Shown here in pieces: positions 1 to 6,269 of a stretch of DNA of 10,035 bases (within the stretch, counting starts at the first letter, position 1; the number at the start of each line of letters is the position of its first letter). The notes beneath the pieces are model-generated. The model saw only the letters and a list, made by a program, of their open reading frames with translations. It had not been told where the DNA came from and did no database searches. Source of the DNA: Paracoccaceae bacterium (GTDB lineage Bacteria > Pseudomonadota > Alphaproteobacteria > Rhodobacterales > Rhodobacteraceae); the NCBI GenBank assembly GCA_003564655.1, contig PXES01000134.1:1-10035 (forward strand), in the 5' to 3' direction. The position numbers and the translations under genes are program-made.

Positions 1-821
1 GGGGCGAGGTAGAGGCGGCTGACATAGGGCGTGCCGACGCGCGAATCCTCAAACGTCAGGCGGCGCTCCGCCAGATGCGGCGGCTCCATCGGGCGGGCGC
101 GAGGACCGATATTCGGATTGGGCGCGATCGGGCCAAAATGCCGCTCGGCCTCGGCGATGGCCGCGTCCGTGTCGACATCGCCCGCGATGACCACCACGGC
201 GTTGTTGGGGCCGTAATGGGCATCGTAGAACTCCATCGCCATATCGCCGGTCAGCGTCTCCATCTCGTGCCGCCAGCCGAGGATCGGCACGCCGTAGGGG
301 TGCGCCTTGTAGTGTGCGGCGAGCATCGTCTCGTTGAACTGCGCGCCGACGCGGCTTTCCAGCACCTGGCCGCGCTCCTCGAGGATCACACCGCGCTCGG
401 GCAGCCACTCGGCATCGGTGAAGGAGAGATTGACCATGCGGTCGGCCTCCATCTCCATCATCAGGTCCAGCCGGTCAGCGGCGACACGCTGGAAGAACCC
501 GGTGTAATCCCATGACACAAAGGCATTATCCCGCCCGCCATTTGCCTCGACCACGGCCGAGAATTCGCCCGGATCGGTCGTCTCGGTGCCCTTGAACATC
601 AGATGCTCGAGGAAATGCGCGATGCCGGACTGGCCCGGCGGCTCGTCCGCGGCCCCGGCGCGATACCACACCATGTTGACGACGACCGGCGCGCGGCGAT
701 CCTCGATCACCACCACCTCGAGCCCGTTGTCGAGCACATGATGCGTGACCGGTTCGGCACTGGCCGGGCGTAGCAGGGCGAGCGTCAGCAGGGCCGCGAT
801 GGCGAGAGGGCGCAGGAGCAT
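1..821 (-). CDS. M16 family zinc metallopeptidase, exported (partial, C-terminus outside window)
   Basis: This is the N-terminal 273 codons of a pitrilysin/insulinase-type (M16) zinc protease; the gene runs off the left edge. Residues 1-22 look like a Sec signal peptide: Leu/Ala-rich and ending in ASA before Glu-Pro. The inverted zinc motif HFLEH is at His69-Glu72-His73, followed by MFKGT, and the third zinc ligand is probably Glu149 in the VILEER segment, 76 residues after His73 as expected in the family. All catalytic residues visible so far are intact, so it should be an active periplasmic peptidase. ATG at 821 is preceded by GGAGG (830-834) with an 8-nt spacer. M16 genes are often paired in this group, active subunit first, so a second M16 gene may lie beyond position 1; that is inference. 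It is separated from the upstream DUF4399 gene by 227 bp containing a strong hairpin, so it is probably transcribed from its own promoter. The natural substrate cannot be told. Confidence 0.93.
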   Translation of the reverse strand, partial: MLLRPLAIAALLTLALLRPASAEPVTHHVLDNGLEVVVIEDRRAPVVVNMVWYRAGAADEPPGQSGIAHFLEHLMFKGTETTDPGEFSAVVEANGGRDNAFVSWDYTGFFQRVAADRLDLMMEMEADRMVNLSFTDAEWLPERGVILEERGQVLESRVGAQFNETMLAAHYKAHPYGVPILGWRHEMETLTGDMAMEFYDAHYGPNNAVVVIAGDVDTDAAIAEAERHFGPIAPNPNIGPRARPMEPPHLAERRLTFEDSRVGTPYVSRLYLA

Positions 822-852
822 GGGGTGGGCCTCCGGGGGTGAACTTGCGCCG

Positions 853-880
853 AAGCTACTGCCGGGGGCCGCGGAATCAA
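853..880 (-). promoter_or_regulatory. Possible weak sigma70-like promoter for the M16 peptidase
   Basis: On the minus strand a TTGATT box (875-880) is followed after 16 nt by TAGCTT (853-858), about 32 nt upstream of the ATG. Only four of six and three of six bases match the consensus, so this is a weak candidate. It is listed because the gene needs a promoter downstream of the 987-1038 hairpin. Confidence 0.22.
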
Positions 881-986
881 GTGGGGGCACGCAATAGTGT
901 GCGCCGTGCGAGCCGCTGCGCTGCGCGTCGTCCAGGGGGGGTGCCGTGGCTTTGCACCGTGGCCCCGCGCCCCGGAACGGGGGGCA

Positions 987-1038
987 AGCGCCCGCGAGCG
1001 GGGCATGGGCGGGTGGGTGGGCTCCGCTCGCGGGCGCT
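987..1038 (-). terminator. 15-bp perfect GC-rich hairpin after the DUF4399 gene (probable terminator)
   Basis: Arms 987-1001 and 1024-1038 are perfectly complementary over 15 bp, and three further pairs (one G-U) can form inside, leaving a 16-nt loop. The structure begins 10 nt after the DUF4399 stop codon in the direction of transcription, as a terminator would. No T-run follows on the minus strand, so it is not a classical intrinsic terminator; it could instead protect the mRNA 3' end or assist Rho. A second small GC-rich stem lies next to it (CCCCG 970-974 with CGGGG 978-982). Confidence 0.5.
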
Positions 1039-1048
1039 CTGTCGCGAC

Positions 1049-1507
1049 CTATTCGACCGTCAGGGTGATGACCTCGGAGATCAGCTGCGGGTCGTGCGGG
1101 ATGTGGAAGTCATCCGCCATGACCAAAACGAAGGTGTGCGTCCCGGTCGGAAGATCGAGCGTCACCTCGGTCTGGCCACCCCCGAAATGCAGGTTCTGCT
1201 CGTCAAAGGGCATGGATGAATTCAGATCCACATCCGCGGGGTCGATGTTGATGAGCATATGGTGATGACCGGTATCCGGCCAATTCGCCCCGGCCGGTGC
1301 GACCCCGATCCCGCGCGCACCAAAGCGGAAGGTGACGGGGTTCGACACGGTCTCGCCGTCCCCAGGCGTAATGAAGTAGACCATCGCGCCCTCGGGCGAG
1401 GGCGTGCGTTCGACAGCCGGGTGGTCGTGGTCATGGTCGTGGCTGTCACTCCACCCGGGGGCAGCCGCAAAGGCCAGTGAACAGGCCATGAAAACAGGTC
1501 TCAGCAT
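1049..1507 (-). CDS. DUF4399 domain periplasmic protein with His-rich N-terminus
   Basis: This is a small exported protein of 152 residues. Residues 1-20 are a likely signal peptide, so the protein should be periplasmic. The mature N-terminus starts with an alternating Asp/His run, DSHDHDHDH (residues 21-29), which looks able to bind metal. Residues about 45-152 match my recollection of DUF4399: a TPGDGETV start, a FGARGIGVAPAG segment, then the signature GHHHMLI at 80-86, and a C-terminal beta-rich part with TGTHTF and DDFHIPHDP. The biochemical function of the family is not known; clustered histidines (81-83, 107, 124, 135, 138) suggest metal binding, which is inference. The start at 1507 is supported by GGGAGGAG about 8 nt upstream; Met7 is an alternative. 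It lies 97 bp after the DUF3035 gene and is followed by a strong hairpin. My memory of related genomes places M16 genes directly after DUF3035, so this gene may be a lineage-specific insertion. Confidence 0.88.
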   Translation of the reverse strand: MLRPVFMACSLAFAAAPGWSDSHDHDHDHPAVERTPSPEGAMVYFITPGDGETVSNPVTFRFGARGIGVAPAGANWPDTGHHHMLINIDPADVDLNSSMPFDEQNLHFGGGQTEVTLDLPTGTHTFVLVMADDFHIPHDPQLISEVITLTVE

Positions 1508-1604
1508 ATGGGTCTCCTCCCTTTCTCAGCACTGTGCCAAAAACTGGAGAATAGCCCGAATCGGACCGCGGACGAGAAAACTCTTCGGTGCCGTCGGTCG
1601 GACG

Positions 1605-2126
1605 CTACTCGGAGGGCGGCGCCGTCGGGGTGCGCACACCAGCGCGCCGCCAGCGCTGCAACTCGGCGTCCTTGTCAAGCCACATGTCGCGATAGGCGTT
1701 GTGATAGACATTGACGGCGAACAGCCGCTCCAGCAGGCGGCCCCGGTTGCGGCGACGATGCTCCAGATCCTCGGCGGCGAGCCGGTCGCGAATGCCCGCG
1801 TCGCGGCCGAAACGGCTGGCATGGTTGACGATCCCGCCATCAAGGGCGCCCGGCCCGGTCGCGGCGGCGGCGCTGCCGCCCAGCGCGCGGGCGACATCGG
1901 CGCGCGGCTGCGGATCGACCCGGTTCGTCCCTCCGGGATTGGGCGGCGGAAGCTGGGCAAGGTCGGGTGGCATCTCGAGCGGAAGGGTGGGAATGATTCC
2001 GAACTCGTCAGGTCCGCGTGTCTCGCTTGCGGCGTGCATCAGGATCGGCTCGTCCGGGCCCGAACACGCGCCAAGGCCCAGCGCCGCTGCACCCAGGGCC
2101 GCGAAAATCACCTGCCGCCTTGCCAT
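1605..2126 (-). CDS. DUF3035 family lipoprotein (BamF-like)
   Basis: This is a 173-residue lipoprotein. Residues 1-20 form a signal sequence (Arg3-Arg4, then an Ala/Leu/Gly core) ending in the lipobox LGAC, with Cys21 the predicted lipidated residue; Ser22 at +2 favours the outer membrane by the E. coli sorting rule. The mature part has the family's FGIIPTLPLEMPPDLAQLPPP segment (residues 42-62), the LGG region, and an Arg-rich C-terminal half ending in an alternating aromatic/charged stretch. DUF3035 is, as I recall, the family that includes BamF, an accessory subunit of the beta-barrel assembly machine in alphaproteobacteria such as Caulobacter; direct involvement here is inference. It follows lspA after 88 bp and would need LspA for maturation, so the two genes are functionally linked. 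A GGGGG-containing ribosome site (AGGGGG, about 6 nt before ATG 2126) supports the start. Confidence 0.9.
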   Translation of the reverse strand: MARRQVIFAALGAAALGLGACSGPDEPILMHAASETRGPDEFGIIPTLPLEMPPDLAQLPPPNPGGTNRVDPQPRADVARALGGSAAAATGPGALDGGIVNHASRFGRDAGIRDRLAAEDLEHRRRNRGRLLERLFAVNVYHNAYRDMWLDKDAELQRWRRAGVRTPTAPPSE

Positions 2127-2168
2127 CGAGACCCCCTGTCCTTGTCGTCCTCGCCCTGTGCTTAACGC

Positions 2169-2214
2169 ATTGCGAGGCGCGCGTCACGCCCCTGCTGACC
2201 GAGCGCGTCGCAAT
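2169..2214 (-). repeat. 7-bp inverted repeat directly after the lspA stop codon
   Basis: ATTGCGA at 2169-2175 and TCGCAAT at 2208-2214 are perfect inverted copies, and the second abuts the lspA stop codon (2215-2217). A smaller stem (GGCG 2176-2179 with CGCC 2187-2190) can form inside. This could fold at the 3' end of the purH-lspA transcript as a weak terminator or an mRNA processing element. There is no T-run after it on the minus strand, so full termination is doubtful. Confidence 0.35.
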
Positions 2215-2697
2215 TCAGCCATCCTTGCGATCCGCGCTGCCGCGTCCGGAAACCACGATCAGCAATACCGCGCCGGCAAAGATCGCCGCATCGGCGATAT
2301 TGAAGGCGAAAGGGTTGCGGATGCCGCAGCATGACATGTTGATGAAATCCGCCACCGCCCCCCAGCGAACCCGGTCGATGACATTGCCCAGCGCGCCGCC
2401 GATCAGCAGCCCCGCGCCGATCTGCATCCACCGCCCTGCCCCTTCGCGGCGCACCCAGATCCAGACGCCCGCGCAGATCGCCAGTGCAAGCACGATCAGC
2501 GCATAGCGCAGAACTGCGCTGTCCGAACCGAACAGCCCGAAATTGATGCCGGTATTCCACGCCATGACGAAATTCAGATAGGGGTCGAAGACCGGCACGA
2601 AGAGCCGCTGGTCGAGCGCCAGCCGGTCGATCACGGCCCATTTGCTGGCCTGGTCGATGACCATGGTCACCAGAATCGTGCCGATGGCAATGCGCAT
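2215..2697 (-). CDS. lspA: Lipoprotein signal peptidase (signal peptidase II)
   Basis: LspA is an inner-membrane aspartic peptidase that removes the signal peptide from diacylglyceryl-modified prolipoproteins just before the lipidated cysteine. The 160-residue length is normal and four hydrophobic segments are visible (about 3-25, 62-82, 92-110, 131-150). The conserved boxes are all present: DQASKW at 15-20, NTGINFG at 48-54, GALGNVIDRVR at 101-111, and the catalytic pair Asp117 (in GAVADF) and Asp136 (in FNIAD), 19 residues apart as in E. coli LspA. ATG 2697 lies 12 nt after the purH stop, with a G-rich ribosome site (TGAGGGGGG) overlapping that stop codon, so translational coupling to purH is likely. 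The DUF3035 lipoprotein just downstream is a probable substrate. Confidence 0.97.
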   Translation of the reverse strand: MRIAIGTILVTMVIDQASKWAVIDRLALDQRLFVPVFDPYLNFVMAWNTGINFGLFGSDSAVLRYALIVLALAICAGVWIWVRREGAGRWMQIGAGLLIGGALGNVIDRVRWGAVADFINMSCCGIRNPFAFNIADAAIFAGAVLLIVVSGRGSADRKDG

Positions 2698-2709
2698 CGC
2701 CGCCCCCCC

Positions 2710-4299
2710 TCAGTGCCGGAAGTGGCGCTGGCCGGTGAAGACCATGGCGAGCCCCGCCGCGTCCGCCGCGGCGATCACGTCTGCATCGCGCATCGACCCG
2801 CCCGGCTGGATGATCGCCGTCGCTCCGGCCTCGGCCGCGGCGACCAGCCCGTCCGCAAACGGAAAGAACGCATCCGAAGCGACGACCGAACCTTGCGTCG
2901 GGGCAGTCTCGAGGCCCAGCTTCTCGGCCATGTCGCGTGCCTTCTGCGCGGCGATGCGCGTCGAATCAATGCGGCTCATCTGGCCCGCGCCGATGCCAAC
3001 CGTGGCCCCGTCGCGCGCATAGACGATGGCGTTCGATTTCACATGCTTGGCGACCTTCCACGCAAACAGCAGATCGGCGATCTCTGCTTCGGTGGGCGGG
3101 CGCTGCGTGACAACGCGCAGATCCTCGGCGCTGGTCGCGCCATTGTCGCGGTCCTGCACCAGAAACCCGCCCGCCACCTGCCGCCAGGCGAGGCCGGGTG
3201 CCGCGGGGTTGGCAAGGCCCGGCGTGGTCAGCAGGCGCAGGTTCTTGCGGGTGGCGAAATGCGCGATGGCATCGGCATTGGCGCCGGGCGCGATCACCAC
3301 CTCGGTGAAGATCTCGGTGATCGCCTGCGCGGTCGCCAGGTCCAGCGGCCCGTTCAGCGCCACGATACCGCCGAAGGCCGAGGTCCGGTCGCAGTCATGC
3401 GCGCGGGCGTAGGCTTCGGCCAGCGTTGCGCCGCGCGCCACGCCGCAGGGATTGGCATGCTTGACGATCACGCAGGCCGGCCCGTCCGCGGGCAGGAATT
3501 CCGAGACCAACTCGAATGCGGCATCCGTGTCGTTGATGTTGTTGTAGCTCAGCTCCTTGCCCTGCAGCTGGGTGGCTGTGGCAACGCCGGGCCGGTCCGT
3601 GCCATCGCGGTAGAAGGCGGCGGCCTGATGCGGGTTCTCGCCATAGCGCAGCGTCTGGGCAAGCGTCCCGGCAAAGGCACGGCGGCGCGGCGCGGCCGCG
3701 CCCGTCGCCCCCGCCATCCAGGTCGAGACCGCCGCATCATAGGCCGCCGTCCGCGCATAAGCGCGCTGCGCGAGGGTCTGGCGGAAGCTCAGCCGCGTGC
3801 GCCCCTCTTGCGCGTCGAGTTCCGACAAGAGCGGCAAGTAATCCTCGGGGTCGGTCACAACGGTGACATGGGCGTGATTCTTGGCCGCCGCGCGGATCAT
3901 TGCCGGGCCGCCGATGTCGATATTCTCGACGGCCTCGGCATAATCGGCACCGCGCGCGACGGTCTCCTCGAACGGGTAGAGATTGACCACCAGCAGATCG
4001 ATGGGCGCGATGCCATGCGCCTTCATCGCGCCGATATGCGCCTCGTCCTCGCGCAGCGCGAGCAGACCGCCATGCACGGCCGGGTGCAGCGTCTTGACGC
4101 GGCCATCCATCATTTCGGGGTAGCCGGTCAGATCCGCCACGTCCTGCACGGCAAGCCCGGCCGCGCGCAGCGCCCGCGCCGTGCCGCCGGTCGAGACCAG
4201 CGCCACATCGCGCGCCGCCAATGCCTTGGCAAGGTCGATCAGCCCGGTCTTGTCAGAGACGGAGATCAGGGCGCGGCGCAACGGGGCGAGGTCGGTCAT
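2710..4299 (-). CDS. purH: Bifunctional AICAR formyltransferase / IMP cyclohydrolase
   Basis: PurH carries out the last two steps of de novo IMP synthesis in the cytoplasm: formylation of AICAR with 10-formyl-tetrahydrofolate, then ring closure to IMP. The 529-residue length is typical. The N-terminal MGS-like cyclohydrolase domain (about 1-150) shows SVSDKTGL (13-20), STGGT (36-40), GRVKTLHP (66-73), LYPFEETV (107-114) and the IDIGGP/AAAKNH segment (128-142). The formyltransferase domain shows RYGENPHQ (218-225), LQGKELSYNN (245-254), the catalytic Lys280-His281 in VKHANPCG, DRTSAFGG (304-311), KSNAIVYA (421-428) and the C-terminal QPGGSMRD (498-505) and RHFRH. No key residue is missing. It sits 26 bp after the heparinase-like gene and 12 bp before lspA, so the three are probably one operon. 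A GGAAAG ribosome site precedes ATG 4299 at about 8 nt. Confidence 0.98.
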   Translation of the reverse strand: MTDLAPLRRALISVSDKTGLIDLAKALAARDVALVSTGGTARALRAAGLAVQDVADLTGYPEMMDGRVKTLHPAVHGGLLALREDEAHIGAMKAHGIAPIDLLVVNLYPFEETVARGADYAEAVENIDIGGPAMIRAAAKNHAHVTVVTDPEDYLPLLSELDAQEGRTRLSFRQTLAQRAYARTAAYDAAVSTWMAGATGAAAPRRRAFAGTLAQTLRYGENPHQAAAFYRDGTDRPGVATATQLQGKELSYNNINDTDAAFELVSEFLPADGPACVIVKHANPCGVARGATLAEAYARAHDCDRTSAFGGIVALNGPLDLATAQAITEIFTEVVIAPGANADAIAHFATRKNLRLLTTPGLANPAAPGLAWRQVAGGFLVQDRDNGATSAEDLRVVTQRPPTEAEIADLLFAWKVAKHVKSNAIVYARDGATVGIGAGQMSRIDSTRIAAQKARDMAEKLGLETAPTQGSVVASDAFFPFADGLVAAAEAGATAIIQPGGSMRDADVIAAADAAGLAMVFTGQRHFRH

Positions 4300-4325
4300 G
4301 CGGGTCTTTCCAGGCTTTGCAAGGG

Positions 4326-6059
4326 CTACAGGTCGCTCACGGCCAGCGGCTCGTCCTGCACGAGGTCGCGCACCAGCCCCGGGCTCTCCTGCGCCTTGGC
4401 GAGGTTCCAGGTGAGGCGGCTGGTATAGCCTGTGGCGCGCGAGGACAACACGATCTGCTGCGTGGGGCGCGGTTTCAGGCGGCCTTTCTCCAGATACACC
4501 GAGGGCGCCAGCGCGATCTGCAGCCCGCCTGCACGAAACACCCAGATCTCACCCGAGCGCAGCGCGATCGAGATTGCGGTGCCGTTCATGTCCAGCGAGG
4601 CGTCGGCCTCGGGGGGCAGGTGAAAGCGCAGCGCAAAGGGCGCGCCGCTGCCGCCGGTGCGGGCCAGCACCTCGTCAAACCGGCGCCTTGCCGTGCGCGA
4701 GGGGGCGACCAGCATATCCTCGCCCGACAGGACGCGGCCATCCGCCGACAGATCCAGGTATCGCAGATGTTCAAGCCCGTGCGTGGACAGATAGCCGTCA
4801 TGCGACAGCGCCACGGCGCGGGCGTGGGGCGCGTGGCGGAATTCCATCCCCACCTTGCGCGGCCCCTCGGCAAGCTCCAGCCGGGCCTTTCGCAGCGTCG
4901 CGAAACGGGCCGAGGAATACCCCTCGAAGGCGAGCGTGGAATGCGAGGCAGTGGCGCGGCTGGCGCGGTGCCAGTCGGGGCCGAAGACGCGCCCGTCGCC
5001 GCAGGACACGATCACCGCGCGCCGGTTCGAGGTCAGCTCGAACGCGAGTGTCGCGGCATGGGCGCGGGCGGGGGCGGCCCTGAGCGGTGGCCGGGCCGCG
5101 TCGATGATCACCGTGCAGCGCCCGGCGGACAGCCGCGCATAGCCCATCGTCGTATCGGGCGGGCGCAGCGCCTGACCCGGGCGCAGCATGTCATGCACGC
5201 CCAAGGCTGCGGCCAGCACCCCCTCGGCCCCGCGCCCGCCGCCGTGAAACCGCGCCAGCCCGCCATCGGCGTGGCGCAGCGCCCGCAGCGCCAGCGCCAC
5301 ACGGTCGAGCAACGCGCCAAGCTTTGTGCCGACGGGGCGGTCGTGATCGGCCAGCGCCTGCGCCGCCCAGGTCAGCAATTCGAAGATCTGCAGCAACTCC
5401 TCGGGGTTGCGGGTGGCGACACCGCCATCGGGGCCGATCTGGCGCTCGGCGGCGGACAGGACTGCCGCGCTGGCCGGGCCGATTCGCGACTCCATCGCCT
5501 CGAGCGACAGCGCAGCATACAGAAGGCCGACATGCGCCTCGATTCGCGGCAGGCCGGGGGCCGCGCGCCCGGCGCGGCGCGACAGCAGCGCCGCATGCTG
5601 CGCCATCGCGCGCAGCAGGCGCGACTGATCATCGGCGCCCATCCCCTGCATGAGAAGCAGCGCATGGGCGATCCAGCGGATCAGGCGGCGCCCGGTCAGC
5701 CCCGGCCCCCAGCCCGGACCGGCCCCGCGCCCGTAGCGCGTGATCCACGCCATCACCCCCGCCTGCGCCAGCTTGCGCGCCCGCGCATCCCCCACAGCGG
5801 CCAGATCGTCGAGCCAGGCGAAGCCGTGCAGCGCCTCTTGCGCGGCGGACCCGCCCTGCTCGAACGGGATGGCGCCGGGGGATAGCAGCAACTCGCCCTC
5901 GATCAGGAAGTTTCCCGCCAGCATCTGCTGGCCGCGCGCGAACTGGCCGACCATGCGCGGCTCGGGCTGGGACACCAGTGCCAGCGGGGCCTGCCGCAGG
6001 GCAAACCAGCGCGCCAGCAGGCGGTCGATCACCCCGATTCTCTGTGCCTCACCCTGCAT
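4326..6059 (-). CDS. Heparinase II/III-like family protein, no signal peptide
   Basis: The 577-residue product resembles the heparinase II/III-like proteins found beside purH in Rhodobacteraceae. The N-terminal two thirds (about 1-300) is alpha-helical and carries conserved segments such as RLLARWFALRQ (13-23), GRRLIRWIAHALLL (123-136) and PDGGVATRNPEELLQ (210-224). The C-terminal part (about 300-577) is beta-rich, with AHAATLAFEL (333-342), SHSTLAFEGYSSARF (372-386), FALRFHLPP (475-483) and GEIWVFRAGG (503-512), matching the heparinase II/III lyase-type beta domain. No signal peptide or membrane segment is visible, unlike secreted lyases, so the product is probably cytoplasmic and its true substrate is unknown; a polysaccharide or glycan role is only inferred from the family. 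ATG 6059 is chosen because AGGGG lies 7 nt upstream and the family-like N-terminus begins there; a GTG at 6134 has no ribosome site. It heads the purH-lspA cluster. The usual rsmB neighbour is absent from this window. Confidence 0.88.
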   Translation of the reverse strand: MQGEAQRIGVIDRLLARWFALRQAPLALVSQPEPRMVGQFARGQQMLAGNFLIEGELLLSPGAIPFEQGGSAAQEALHGFAWLDDLAAVGDARARKLAQAGVMAWITRYGRGAGPGWGPGLTGRRLIRWIAHALLLMQGMGADDQSRLLRAMAQHAALLSRRAGRAAPGLPRIEAHVGLLYAALSLEAMESRIGPASAAVLSAAERQIGPDGGVATRNPEELLQIFELLTWAAQALADHDRPVGTKLGALLDRVALALRALRHADGGLARFHGGGRGAEGVLAAALGVHDMLRPGQALRPPDTTMGYARLSAGRCTVIIDAARPPLRAAPARAHAATLAFELTSNRRAVIVSCGDGRVFGPDWHRASRATASHSTLAFEGYSSARFATLRKARLELAEGPRKVGMEFRHAPHARAVALSHDGYLSTHGLEHLRYLDLSADGRVLSGEDMLVAPSRTARRRFDEVLARTGGSGAPFALRFHLPPEADASLDMNGTAISIALRSGEIWVFRAGGLQIALAPSVYLEKGRLKPRPTQQIVLSSRATGYTSRLTWNLAKAQESPGLVRDLVQDEPLAVSDL

Positions 6060-6204
6060 GTCGCTGCCCCTGCCGCCTGTTTCGCGCGGCGTCGAGTCTT
6101 CTCTACCCAGCGCGCCCGGCGCTGTCACCTGCACAGGCGGACCACGCGGATTTTCCCCGGCCCTGTTGCAGCGCGGCGATGCGCTGCCCTCCCTCGCAAA
6201 CGCA

Positions 6205-6229
6205 AGAACCCCGCCGGTGGCGGGGTTCT
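6205..6229 (-). terminator. Hairpin terminator of the BI-1/YccA gene
   Basis: An 11-bp perfect stem (6205-6215 with 6219-6229) around a 3-nt loop lies about 40 nt after the BI-1 stop codon. On the minus strand the stem is followed by TTGCGTTTG, a modest T-containing tail, so it acts best in the right-to-left direction. It separates the BI-1 gene from the heparinase-purH-lspA cluster; that cluster therefore needs a promoter between 6060 and 6204, where I see no convincing -35/-10 pair. Confidence 0.8.
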
Positions 6230-6269
6230 CGAGGCGCAGGGCGCTGCACCAGTCAGCTTGCGGCCAGGG

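Noticed and set aside
935..941. Seven-G runs here and at 2703-2709 (before lspA) as possible phase-variation tracts.
   Set aside because: Short for slipped-strand switching and expected in GC-rich DNA; the one before lspA simply serves as a G-rich ribosome site.
839..1219. Plus-strand ORFs across the 835-1048 intergenic stretch.
   Set aside because: Arg-rich, overlap the DUF4399 gene in antisense and the long hairpin, and show no family resemblance.
1525..1541. TGGCAC-like box upstream of the DUF4399 gene resembling a sigma54 -24 element.
   Set aside because: The required TTGC-type -12 box is missing at the right spacing, and the element would be almost on top of the ribosome site.
2713..4428. 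571-codon plus-strand ORF.
   Set aside because: It lies antisense to purH, whose motifs are unmistakable; it is rich in Arg/Gly/Ala with no recognisable domain, as expected from the complement of GC-rich codons.
4221..5885. 554-codon plus-strand ORF.
   Set aside because: Antisense to the heparinase-like gene, low-complexity Arg/Gln/Gly composition, no domain and no ribosome site.
6060..6134. GTG start at 6134 extending the heparinase-like protein by 25 residues.
   Set aside because: No ribosome site precedes it, and the extension is Gly/Arg/Thr-rich and unlike the family; ATG 6059 has AGGGG at a good distance.
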